Part shown: piece by piece, positions 8,935-16,586 of the stretch
Layout of the letters: each line of letters starts with the position of its first letter
How positions within the stretch are numbered: position 1 is the stretch's first letter
Assembly (NCBI GenBank): GCA_020723765.1
Contig: DYIF01000004.1
Span: 105,808 to 169,807, forward strand
Source: Elusimicrobium minutum
GTDB lineage: Bacteria; Elusimicrobiota; Elusimicrobia; Elusimicrobiales; UBA9959
Length of the DNA: 64,000 bases
Reading direction: 5' to 3'
The notes under the pieces: generated by a model
The model's input: only the letters and a program-made list of their open reading frames with translations
The model's database searches: none
What the model was told of the DNA's origin: nothing
Made by a program: the position numbers and the translations under genes

Positions 8935-8940
8935 TATAAT
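8935..8940 (+). promoter_or_regulatory. -10 element directly before the 52-aa gene
   Basis: TATAAT ends 7 bp before the ATG at 8948, with no Shine-Dalgarno between. This matches the leaderless arrangement seen at other genes in the window. Confidence 0.45.
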
Positions 8941-8947
8941 ATTAAAT

Positions 8948-9106
8948 ATGGTTAGTCGGAATAAAAAAATAAACCCCGATTCGGTATTGAAAAATACGGT
9001 TACCAAGTTGAAAATAATATCTTTCATATTAAAAAAACAAAAAAACAAAAAAGCTAAAAAAATAGAATATATAGCGAAAAAATTGGAAGAAGAATTAAAG
9101 CCGTAA
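8948..9106 (+). CDS. Possible small basic protein (52 aa)
   Basis: This short open frame encodes MVSRNKKINPDSVLKNT..., a Lys-rich peptide with a predicted helix (KAKKIEYIAKKLEEELKP at the C-terminus). No family is recognised. It is supported by a TATAAT placed 7 bp before the ATG and by being the only frame in an otherwise empty 420-bp interval. It sits upstream of the response regulator gene, on the same strand but separated by an independent promoter. It could still be a chance frame. Confidence 0.4.
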   Translation: MVSRNKKINPDSVLKNTVTKLKIISFILKKQKNKKAKKIEYIAKKLEEELKP

Positions 9107-9122
9107 TGTAACCTTTTAAACA

Positions 9123-9150
9123 TTGACAAAAATCAGTTTTTCTGTTAAAT
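9123..9150 (+). promoter_or_regulatory. Promoter of response regulator gene
   Basis: A perfect -35 TTGACA (9123-9128) is followed after 16 bp by TTAAAT (9145-9150). The gene starts at 9215 after an AAGAAGG Shine-Dalgarno, leaving a leader of about 55 nt. Confidence 0.55.
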
Positions 9151-9214
9151 AATTATAAAGGGGCATAAATAAAGATTAGAGTTTAAAACTCTTAATCTCA
9201 AAGAAGGCGGTTTT

Positions 9215-9568
9215 GTGGTTAAAAACATACTTATAATAGAAGACGAAGAAGAGCTTTTAGGTCTGTTGCAATACTCTTTTGAAATTTTAGGCTATTCCGT
9301 TAAAACCGCAAAAAACATAAATGAAGCCAAAAACATATTAAAAGACAAAAAAACCGATTTGATAATATCCGACATATTCATATCCGACAAAAACATTATG
9401 GAAGAAATAGTAAAAATAAGAGAAATAAACCCTAAGATAAAATTCATAATAACCACGGCTTTCGATGAGGTTGAAAGCGAGATTAAGAAAAACAAATTCG
9501 ATTATTTTATTAAACCCTATAAAATAGAAAAAATAGTTTCAAAAATAAAATCATTCTCCGATAATTAA
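9215..9568 (+). CDS. Stand-alone response regulator receiver protein
   Basis: The 117-residue product is a single CheY-like receiver domain: acidic pair in IIEDEEE (~8-10), phospho-acceptor Asp in DLIISDIF (~52), Thr in IITTAFDE (~82) and the conserved Lys in YFIKPYK (~102). There is no output domain. It starts at GTG 9215 behind AAGAAGG. No kinase gene is next to it. Its 3' end overlaps the convergent GYF_2 gene by 18 bp. It could signal by protein contact or serve as a phosphorelay intermediate. Confidence 0.93.
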   Translation: MVKNILIIEDEEELLGLLQYSFEILGYSVKTAKNINEAKNILKDKKTDLIISDIFISDKNIMEEIVKIREINPKIKFIITTAFDEVESEIKKNKFDYFIKPYKIEKIVSKIKSFSDN

Positions 9569-11479
9569 ATACTCTTCCTCTTTTTCATCGTTATCGGCAT
9601 TTTTCTCTTGCGGTTTTTCCGTTTTCAAATTCCCATCTTCTTTAGACGCTTGATTTGAAACGGAAGTGTTTTTTTGCGGTTGTTTTGAGGCAATTTTTTG
9701 AGTTCGCTTCGGCTTATCGATTTTAGAATCTCCGCTCATCATCATTTTAAGAGTATTTACCGAAAGTGTATTGAGAGGTTTTAAAATTCGAGTTTTTGGT
9801 TCGTACTCGAATTTAAATAAAATTTCTTTATTTTGAGCGGTTCCCTTTACGGTAATAGAATAACCTGATTGGGTTTCTTCGCAAAACCAGGAAACAGAGC
9901 CCGGATTCCCTTTTCTCGATTTTATTATATCGGAAATGGTATTTTCAAGGTTTTTATCAGTATTTATTTTATATTCCCTGACCTCGTCTATTATGAAATC
10001 ATATCTATTTTGTGGATGATTTGGTAAGGAAACAGAAATAGTACTTTGTTGAATAGTATTTTCAGCTATAGGCGGATTTGTGGAAGGCTGGACGGAAGGC
10101 TCAACCGGGGTTTGAGTAGAAACAACGGCATTTAAATCGACGGGACCTTTTGGAGGCTTGGAAATTTCGGGTTTAGGAAAATCCTCTTTTTTAGATATGA
10201 ATTTTGTAAAATCGAATATACCGAATTGCTTTAAAGCAAAACCAACGCTTATAACAACAAGGATTAAAAGTATCAAATAAACTATTGGTTTTAAAAATTT
10301 GCCTATATCCAAAGATTTTTTTTCTTTTACGGGTTCCTCTTTTTTTATAACCACCGTTTTGTCCGGAGCAGGTTTTACATCCGATATTTTATCTTTATTC
10401 GGCTCAATGTTTTCTTTTTCCAAAACCTGTTCCTTTATCTTGTTCATATCAGAAATATTTTTTTCCATTATTTCAAGTCTCGCCTTAAGATCCCTCACCT
10501 CTATATCCAAATGATTTACCACTTCCAAATTGGATACGGCCGGCAAAGAATCCAATCTTTCCGAAACATATTTCTTTATCTCTTCTCTAAAAACATCGAA
10601 TTCTTCTTTGGAAACGGCGTTTTGTGTTAGCGAGGAAATCTTTTTGTCCAAATCTTTTATTAAATCTTCTTTTAAAACCGAGAGATCCGGCTGTAGAGAT
10701 TCTTTTTGAAAAACTTCTTTTTTTTCGTTTTCTTCCGTATTTTTAAAATCTTTGTCGGACGGCTTAGTTTGGGCTACTTCTTCTTTAAACTCCTCGACTA
10801 CCGGTTTAGCTTCGACAGTCTCGCTTTTAAATTCTTCTACCTCCGCTTTAAATTCTTTGGGCTCTTCTTTTATTTCTGGTATATCGTAAGATTTCAAAAA
10901 ATCTCCGGTTTCAGATTGTTTTTCTCGATTTTGAGACCCCAATATCGAGTCGGTATCGGGGAGATCGATGTTAAAGGGGTTATCGTTAGGATTTATATCT
11001 GCCGAAACCGGCTCATCGTTTTTGGGTGGTATTGGATTTGAGTTTTCCACATTTTCTTCTTTATCGTCTGAAGCATTCGATTGATTCGAAGATTCCGGAA
11101 TTATTCTTTGACTTACAACTTCTTCTCTTCTTCTTATCTGGGAAAGCGAAAGCGGGTCGGTGCTTGAAAACTTTGATTCCCCCGTATCGACGCTCGGCGT
11201 AAAAAGATTATTAACGCTAAATCTTTCTATCATTATATCTTCTTTTTTTAAAGAAACGTCCAAAGATAAAGCCTCCGGGGCATCTTTTGATGAAGAAGGG
11301 GTATCGTTTTGAATCGCAAGCTCCGGGAAATTGGACGCTTCCTTCCATTCTTTGGTCTCCTCTTCAACCGGAGATTGAGGACAAACAAGGGTGGAGTTAT
11401 TAAAACCTTCTATTTTTAAAAGTTCTTCTTTTTCGAAAGGCCCTTTGATTTCGTTATTTATATATGCCCAGTACTTCAT
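9551..11479 (-). CDS. GYF_2-domain single-pass membrane protein
   Basis: The 642-residue protein begins with a GYF_2-type domain (residues 1-~50; YWAYINNEIKGPFEKEELLKI), a predicted peptide-binding fold. A long acidic, low-complexity Glu/Lys/Pro/Ser region follows (~55-290), then a coiled coil (~290-350), one transmembrane helix (~396-417), a Pro/Thr-rich linker and a small C-terminal domain (~490-580). The N-terminus is probably cytoplasmic and the C-terminus outside. Function is unknown. A 22-bp palindrome lies just upstream of its AGAGG ribosome-binding site. Confidence 0.85.
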   Translation of the reverse strand: MKYWAYINNEIKGPFEKEELLKIEGFNNSTLVCPQSPVEEETKEWKEASNFPELAIQNDTPSSSKDAPEALSLDVSLKKEDIMIERFSVNNLFTPSVDTGESKFSSTDPLSLSQIRRREEVVSQRIIPESSNQSNASDDKEENVENSNPIPPKNDEPVSADINPNDNPFNIDLPDTDSILGSQNREKQSETGDFLKSYDIPEIKEEPKEFKAEVEEFKSETVEAKPVVEEFKEEVAQTKPSDKDFKNTEENEKKEVFQKESLQPDLSVLKEDLIKDLDKKISSLTQNAVSKEEFDVFREEIKKYVSERLDSLPAVSNLEVVNHLDIEVRDLKARLEIMEKNISDMNKIKEQVLEKENIEPNKDKISDVKPAPDKTVVIKKEEPVKEKKSLDIGKFLKPIVYLILLILVVISVGFALKQFGIFDFTKFISKKEDFPKPEISKPPKGPVDLNAVVSTQTPVEPSVQPSTNPPIAENTIQQSTISVSLPNHPQNRYDFIIDEVREYKINTDKNLENTISDIIKSRKGNPGSVSWFCEETQSGYSITVKGTAQNKEILFKFEYEPKTRILKPLNTLSVNTLKMMMSGDSKIDKPKRTQKIASKQPQKNTSVSNQASKEDGNLKTEKPQEKNADNDEKEEEYLIIGE

Positions 11480-11486
11480 AAAACCT

Positions 11487-11508
11487 CTTAAGAAAATATT
11501 TTCTTAAG
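11487..11508. repeat. 22-bp perfect palindrome in leader of GYF_2 gene
   Basis: The sequence CTTAAGAAAAT and its exact reverse complement abut, and the CTTAAG end runs directly into the AGAGG ribosome-binding site of the gene starting at 11479. It may be an operator or a hairpin that hides the ribosome-binding site. A second stem, TAACAA/TTGTTA around AAGC, lies at 11514-11530. Confidence 0.6.
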
Positions 11509-11555
11509 TTATTTTAACAAAAGCTTGTTACAAAAATAATACAAATAAATTACGT

Positions 11556-12788
11556 TTATTTTATCTTGCCTATGGAGCTTAAAAACACTTTGGCGTCGCT
11601 TATTATATTGGATATATAACACCACTCGTTCGGCTGATGAGCGGATTCGTTAAGTTTAGAATAAACCACCGTAGGAAGATTTAACCTTCTAAAAAAAGCG
11701 GCCACCGTTCCTCCACCTATGCCGTAGACCTTCGGTTTTACTCCTAAAACTTCTTTTATCGATTTTTTTAAAGCTATCACTATATCGCTTTGGGGATCGG
11801 TAGGCGGGGCGGCCTGAGACTTTTGAAGATACTCGAAAGATATCTTAACGTTATATTTTTTTTCGACCTCATCGGCCATTTTTCTAAGCTCTTCTTCTAC
11901 TTCTTCTAACTTATAAACCGGCATTACCCTCATGTCTATATAAAAAACATCCTCGCCGGGAATCGTGTTTACGTTTGGAACGTTGGCTTCCTTCTTGGTG
12001 GGCTCGAAAGTGGAAATAGGCGGCTCATAAAGCCTATCCTTATGTTTAAAAATTTTATAAAGCTTTTCAACCTTACAAACCAATTCGCTTGCGGCTTTAA
12101 AAGCGTTTATTCCTATCTGAGGTCTTGAGGCGTGACACTGCTTACCCACTGTTTTTACTTTAAGCCATAATATAGATTTTTCGGCTATCTCTATCATCGA
12201 ACCGTCCTCTACCCCGCTATCCGGAACAAAAAACATATCCTTAGGTCCGAACAAATCTTTTCGCTTCTCCACAACCCAATCGGCCCCGAAACCCGATCCG
12301 GTTTCCTCGTCGGCGCAAAACAATAGCCCCAAATTATAATCTGGCCTAATATTATTATCCATCAAAACTTTCGCCACAATAAGCGAAGACACTATTGCTT
12401 GTTGATTATCCTCTACGCCTCTTCCTATTAACTTATCTCCCTCGACCACAAGCTCGTATGGATTCGATTTCCACATACTCATTTCGCCCGGTGGAACTAT
12501 ATCTAAATGAGACATAATCCATACTGTTTTATCTGTATTTAATCCATTGTATATCGCAACTATATTGGGTCTTACTCCGTTTTTAGCTTTTGGGTCGTCC
12601 GCGTTTACTTCTTCAATTCTGTCAAATTTATATTTTTTTAACTCTTCTTTAAGCCACATCGCTTTATCATACTCTCCTTCTCCTCCGCTTAAAGGAGAAA
12701 TAGCCGGTCTTTTTGTTAACTCTCTTTGAAGATAAATGATATAATCTTTATAACCGTCAATTAAAGGCAAAAGTTTTTTAATATTCAT
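11556..12788 (-). CDS. M20 family metallopeptidase (ArgE/DapE-like)
   Basis: The 410-residue protein has the two-zinc M20 fold. Metal ligands are visible in SHLDIVPPGE (His ~94), GVEDNQQ (bridging Asp), the catalytic ADEETGSG (Glu-Glu) and the C-terminal ESAHQPNEW (His). The lid/dimerisation domain is central. Family members cleave N-acyl groups or dipeptides; the substrate cannot be read from sequence. A succinyl-DAP role is unlikely to be needed, since dapL gives a route without succinylation. The start follows AGGAGG. Confidence 0.9.
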   Translation of the reverse strand: MNIKKLLPLIDGYKDYIIYLQRELTKRPAISPLSGGEGEYDKAMWLKEELKKYKFDRIEEVNADDPKAKNGVRPNIVAIYNGLNTDKTVWIMSHLDIVPPGEMSMWKSNPYELVVEGDKLIGRGVEDNQQAIVSSLIVAKVLMDNNIRPDYNLGLLFCADEETGSGFGADWVVEKRKDLFGPKDMFFVPDSGVEDGSMIEIAEKSILWLKVKTVGKQCHASRPQIGINAFKAASELVCKVEKLYKIFKHKDRLYEPPISTFEPTKKEANVPNVNTIPGEDVFYIDMRVMPVYKLEEVEEELRKMADEVEKKYNVKISFEYLQKSQAAPPTDPQSDIVIALKKSIKEVLGVKPKVYGIGGGTVAAFFRRLNLPTVVYSKLNESAHQPNEWCYISNIISDAKVFLSSIGKIK

Positions 12789-12846
12789 AATTCCTCCTTA
12801 ATAAATTATACATAAATAATAAACGAGCAAACCAAAACGCCCAAAC

Positions 12847-12889
12847 ACTATTGACAGCGCAAGTGCCATAAAATCTATCGGTCAATAGT
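12847..12889. repeat. 9-bp inverted repeat between M20 and trypsin genes
   Basis: ACTATTGAC (12847-12855) and GTCAATAGT (12881-12889) form arms 25 bp apart in the divergent interval. The left arm contains TTGACA. This looks like a possible operator or cruciform; no regulator is identified. Confidence 0.4.
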
Positions 12890-12927
12890 AGATATTTACT
12901 TGAAGTTTAACAATCAAAAAAATAAAA

Positions 12928-12933
12928 TATAAT
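12928..12933 (+). promoter_or_regulatory. -10 element of trypsin gene
   Basis: TATAAT lies 27 bp before the trypsin ATG at 12961, with a strong GAGGAGG ribosome-binding site between them. The -35 is weak (TTTAAC at 16 bp). Confidence 0.5.
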
Positions 12934-12960
12934 ACAACGTTATTTTTCGAGGAGGAAAAG

Positions 12961-13869
12961 ATGAAGTTATTGACGATGATGTTGATTATCGGATTGTCAA
13001 TTAACGCGAAAGCGTTTGATTTCGACAATCCCAAAACCGACATAAAAAACGAAATAAAGGATATTGAGGTAAGCGTAAAAAACATATTCCCTAAAACTAC
13101 CCCGGTTATGCCTCAGTATAGCATAAAAGAGGGTCTTGATAAGATAGTGGGCGGAGTAACCGCGACCGAAGGCGAATTTCCGTTTATAGTATCTCTGCAG
13201 GCGAAAAGCTGGTATTCGGCGAATTTCAGCCATTTCTGCGGCGGCTCTTTAATAAAAGAAGACTGGGTTTTAACCGCGGCTCATTGCGTTGATGGGGGAT
13301 ACTTAAACGGCGGAAGAATAGTAGCCGGGCTTTATCAACTAAAAAACGACTCAAACGCGGAAAAATTTACTCCGGTTAAGATAATAAAACATCCCAACTG
13401 GAACTCAAGCACCATGGATTACGACTACGCTTTAGTCAAACTGGACAAAAAATCCTCATATACTCCGATAAAGCTTAATACCATTCCTTCTACCACCGAA
13501 AAGGAAGGAGTAACCTACACGGTAGCGGGATGGGGAACCACATCCGAAAACGGATCCATTTCAAACACGCTTATGAAAGTGGATGTTCCTTTTGTAAACA
13601 AAGAAACCTGCAAAGCGGCTTATGCCGAGGACAAAATAGACATAACCGACAGAATGTTATGCGCTGGTTTTGAACAGGGCGGAAAAGACTCCTGTCAGGG
13701 AGATAGCGGAGGACCGCTTGTTTATAAAACAAAATCCTCAGGGAATTATTATCTCGTAGGCGTGGTAAGCTGGGGAATAGGTTGCGCAAGACCTCACAAA
13801 TACGGGGTATATTCCAAAGTAAGCGAAATGCTTAAATGGATAGACGATACCATAAAAGCAAATCAATAA
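12961..13869 (+). CDS. Secreted trypsin-like serine protease zymogen (S1A)
   Basis: The 302-residue product has a signal peptide (1-18), a ~43-residue propeptide and a mature chain starting at Ile62 in K61-IVGG. The triad is His108 (LTAAHC), Asp155 (DYDYALVKL) and Ser249 (CQGDSGGP). Asp243, six residues before the Ser, is the S1 Asp of trypsin specificity. Cysteines match three chymotrypsin-fold disulfides (93-109, 217-234, 245-275). Activation after Lys suggests self-processing. S1A enzymes are mainly animal, patchy in bacteria. It stands alone with a strong ribosome-binding site and its own terminator. Confidence 0.96.
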   Translation: MKLLTMMLIIGLSINAKAFDFDNPKTDIKNEIKDIEVSVKNIFPKTTPVMPQYSIKEGLDKIVGGVTATEGEFPFIVSLQAKSWYSANFSHFCGGSLIKEDWVLTAAHCVDGGYLNGGRIVAGLYQLKNDSNAEKFTPVKIIKHPNWNSSTMDYDYALVKLDKKSSYTPIKLNTIPSTTEKEGVTYTVAGWGTTSENGSISNTLMKVDVPFVNKETCKAAYAEDKIDITDRMLCAGFEQGGKDSCQGDSGGPLVYKTKSSGNYYLVGVVSWGIGCARPHKYGVYSKVSEMLKWIDDTIKANQ

Positions 13870-13886
13870 ATAATCGATATAAAATT

Positions 13887-13920
13887 AAAACCCGTCGCGT
13901 TTTAACGCGGCGGGTTTTTT
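13887..13920. terminator. Bidirectional rho-independent terminator
   Basis: A 14-bp stem, AAAACCCGTCGCGT pairing with ACGCGGCGGGTTTT around a 4-nt loop, has one non-Watson-Crick pair and T-runs on both strands. It serves the trypsin gene on plus and the dapB-dapL-hydrolase operon on minus. Confidence 0.92.
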
Positions 13921-14722
13921 ATTTTCCGGATAAATTTATCAGGGCCTGGCTCAAAGCGTTTGAAAAACTTTTACCTTCGGTTAATTCTATGTTTGTTTTA
14001 TAATCCGATTTTACGCAATCAAACAAATGCTTATCTTTGGGATCGGTTATTACCGCTACCGGGAAAGAAAAACTCGTTATTTTATCGTTTATTTTGATAT
14101 TTTTGCTTTTAATATATTTTTTAATAAAAAATTCCGGTAAAAAAGGTATTGAAAATTTTTGGGAAACCGATTTAATAAAATAATAATAATCCGTAACCGG
14201 TTTAAAAAGCACGACCCCGTCTATTTTTTCCATACCATTATTCAGTTTTGATACCGTAATACTCGAAAATGAAGGGGCGTAGACGAATATTTTTTTTGAA
14301 AATTCTTCTCTAAATTTCTTTAAAAACTCAACCGCCCCTAAAACATCTTTCGTTTCATATATTCCGAAAGACGAAATATTACCTTTGCTTTCCCCATAAG
14401 CTCTAAAATCGAAATAAAAAAGATTAAAATTATCCGATAAAAAAATCGTGTCTTTTAGCATATCCGATTTGTTTTGATTAAACTCATGACATATTATAAC
14501 GGTATTTTCGCAAAAGTTTTTAGAAGGGACAAACCACCCGCTAAGGTCAAGCCCGTCTTCCGATTTAAAAAAAATAGGCTCATAAACAAGCTTATAATCC
14601 TCCGGAGTCGCTCCCGTTCCCTTTTTTGCGGATAAAAACAAAATCGATATTTTGGAGTCGAGCCATTTGTAGAAAAGATATAAAACTATCGCCAATCCCG
14701 ATAAAACATAAATAAAAATCAT
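13919..14722 (-). CDS. Membrane-anchored alpha/beta-hydrolase-like protein, active site degenerate
   Basis: The ~267-residue protein has an N-terminal membrane helix (~1-20) and an alpha/beta-hydrolase body with HEFNQNK, FDFRAYGESKG and an Asp-bearing ITDPKDKHLFD. The nucleophile elbow reads APSFSS instead of GxSxG, and the C-terminal catalytic His is replaced (TEGKSF). It may be a pseudo-enzyme. The ATG at 14722 follows GGAGG; the TTG four codons up is rejected. It overlaps the dapL stop (ATGA) and is last in the operon. Confidence 0.78.
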   Translation of the reverse strand: MIFIYVLSGLAIVLYLFYKWLDSKISILFLSAKKGTGATPEDYKLVYEPIFFKSEDGLDLSGWFVPSKNFCENTVIICHEFNQNKSDMLKDTIFLSDNFNLFYFDFRAYGESKGNISSFGIYETKDVLGAVEFLKKFREEFSKKIFVYAPSFSSITVSKLNNGMEKIDGVVLFKPVTDYYYFIKSVSQKFSIPFLPEFFIKKYIKSKNIKINDKITSFSFPVAVITDPKDKHLFDCVKSDYKTNIELTEGKSFSNALSQALINLSGK

Positions 14723-15885
14723 ATTTTCCTCCAATCTATCGAACTTATTTTAACGGCCGCTTTTTTAATAATTTCTTCTTTTTCGGTAGTAGAAATCCTA
14801 ACATACCCTTCGCCGTATTTTCCAAAACCCGAGCCTGGCGCCAATAGAACTCCGGTTTTATTAAGAATATAATCGCACGCCTTTATGGAATCCATATCTA
14901 CGGGAGGTTTTGCCCATATAAAACATGTGCCATCGGGTCTTTTAAACCTCCAGCCAGATTTTGAAAGAGCTAAAGAAAAAGTATCTGCTCTTTTTTTAAA
15001 AGTCTCTCTTATTTTAGGAACTATTTTCTCGTGATTATCTAAAGCATATGCACATGCGTTTTGAATGGCGTTAAACTGACCGGAGTCTATGTTTTCCTTT
15101 ACGGTATTTAAAGCGCAAACCGCATCGCTATTTCCGCAAACCCACCCGGCGCGCCACCCGGCCATGGAATAAGTTTTGGATACCGAATAAAACTCAACAG
15201 CTATATCTTTTGCTCCGTCTATTTCAAATATGGAACTCGTCGGTTTGTCGAAATACATCTCAGCGTATGCGCAGTCCAAAGCCAAAAATACATTTCTTTT
15301 TCTCGCCCATTTTACAAGCTCTTTCATATAATACTTATCCATATAAGCGCCCGTAGGGTTATTTGGATAGTTTAAAAAGAAAAGTTTAGTTTTCTTTATA
15401 ATTTTTTCCGGTATTTTGGAAAGATCCGGCAGGAAGTTGTTTTTTTCCATAAGAGGTACATAATGTATTTTGCCGCCTACCATCCAAACTCCGGTTCTAT
15501 AAGTCGGGTATGTGGGATCGGGTATTAAACAATAATCCCCCTCGTTCATTAAAACAAGCGGAAGATGAGCTATTCCTTCTTTAGAACCTATAAGTATGCT
15601 AATCTCCTTATCGTAGTCCAGATTTATGCCGTGTCTTCTTTTATGCCAGTATGAAACGGCTTTCCTGAAGACCTCGTTTCCTTTGGTATTGGGGTATCTG
15701 TGATTTGCCGGATTTTTAATTTCTTCTACGGCTTTTTTTACTATCCCCGAGTCGGTCGGAATATCCGGGTCTCCAATTGCGAGATTAATAACGTCCACTC
15801 CTTTCTTTCTAAAATAACCCGCTTTTCTATAAAGCTCTTCAAAGAGATAAGGCTTAAAAAGTTTCATAAAATTGGAAAGTTTCAT
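14719..15885 (-). CDS. dapL: LL-diaminopimelate aminotransferase-like class I aminotransferase
   Basis: The 388-residue PLP enzyme has the motif INLAIGDPD (~33-41), the cofactor-binding LNYPNNPTG (~171-179), the Asp/Tyr pair in LDCAYAE (204/207) and Schiff-base Lys237 in SVSKTYSMAGWRAGW. It resembles the DapL2/MalY-like LL-DAP aminotransferase branch. DapL converts tetrahydrodipicolinate directly to LL-DAP, bypassing the acylation steps. Adjacency to dapB strongly supports this role; a general aromatic or aspartate aminotransferase cannot be fully excluded. Confidence 0.88.
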   Translation of the reverse strand: MKLSNFMKLFKPYLFEELYRKAGYFRKKGVDVINLAIGDPDIPTDSGIVKKAVEEIKNPANHRYPNTKGNEVFRKAVSYWHKRRHGINLDYDKEISILIGSKEGIAHLPLVLMNEGDYCLIPDPTYPTYRTGVWMVGGKIHYVPLMEKNNFLPDLSKIPEKIIKKTKLFFLNYPNNPTGAYMDKYYMKELVKWARKRNVFLALDCAYAEMYFDKPTSSIFEIDGAKDIAVEFYSVSKTYSMAGWRAGWVCGNSDAVCALNTVKENIDSGQFNAIQNACAYALDNHEKIVPKIRETFKKRADTFSLALSKSGWRFKRPDGTCFIWAKPPVDMDSIKACDYILNKTGVLLAPGSGFGKYGEGYVRISTTEKEEIIKKAAVKISSIDWRKI

Positions 15886-15895
15886 CTGTTCTCCT

Positions 15896-16573
15896 TTAAA
15901 AATTTAACATATCCTTAAAATTATAAAATCCGCTCTTTTTTTTCAAAACCCATTTCGCTGCTTCTATCGCGCCTTCGGCGAATATTTCTCTGGAATAGGC
16001 CGTGTGAGATATTACTATCTTCTCTCCGTTAAGAGCGAAGGTTATATCGTGCTCGCCGGTTATATCCCCGACTCTGGAACTTGTAACGCTTACCTTACCG
16101 CCGTTTTCCTCTATTATTTTTTTAAACATAACGGCGGTTCCGCTCGGCGTGTCTTTTTTGGCAGTATGATGAGTTTCGTGTATGTGTATATCTTTTTTTA
16201 TTTTTTTAGAAATCATATCCACCAGATAAAAACAAATGTTTACGCCGAGGCTCATATTCGGAGAATAAAAAACGGGAATTTCTTTGGAATATTTTTTCAT
16301 TAAACTCAAAATTTCCTCTCCTAAACCTGTGGTACCTATGACTATCGGCATTTTTTTGTTATAAGCGAAATCTAACGCCTCTTTGGTTCCTTCGGAAGAA
16401 GAGAAATCTATTACCGCATCCGCCCTAACCTCTTCTATTTCTTTAAACGAATGACAATCTTCGGATTTTAACAGATCCACCTTTATTAAATTTATATCCT
16501 TATATTTCTTTTCGCATAAATTAGATATACTTTTACCCATCTTACCCATCGCGCCATTAAGTATTATATTCAT
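15896..16573 (-). CDS. dapB: 4-hydroxy-tetrahydrodipicolinate reductase
   Basis: The 225-residue protein carries the nucleotide loop NGAMGKMG (6-13), IGTTG (~79-83) and the catalytic signature HETHHTAKKDTPSGTA with His135/His136 and the lysine pair. It reduces the DapA product to tetrahydrodipicolinate for lysine and peptidoglycan DAP synthesis. It is shorter than the E. coli enzyme (~273) but in the range of compact homologues. The stop is 10 bp before dapL. Confidence 0.96.
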   Translation of the reverse strand: MNIILNGAMGKMGKSISNLCEKKYKDINLIKVDLLKSEDCHSFKEIEEVRADAVIDFSSSEGTKEALDFAYNKKMPIVIGTTGLGEEILSLMKKYSKEIPVFYSPNMSLGVNICFYLVDMISKKIKKDIHIHETHHTAKKDTPSGTAVMFKKIIEENGGKVSVTSSRVGDITGEHDITFALNGEKIVISHTAYSREIFAEGAIEAAKWVLKKKSGFYNFKDMLNF

Positions 16574-16586
16574 AAAAACTCCGATT

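Noticed and set aside
12851..12868. TTGACA followed by TAAAAT as a promoter upstream of trypsin
   Set aside because: The spacer is only 12 bp, outside the functional range; the TATAAT at 12928 is better placed.
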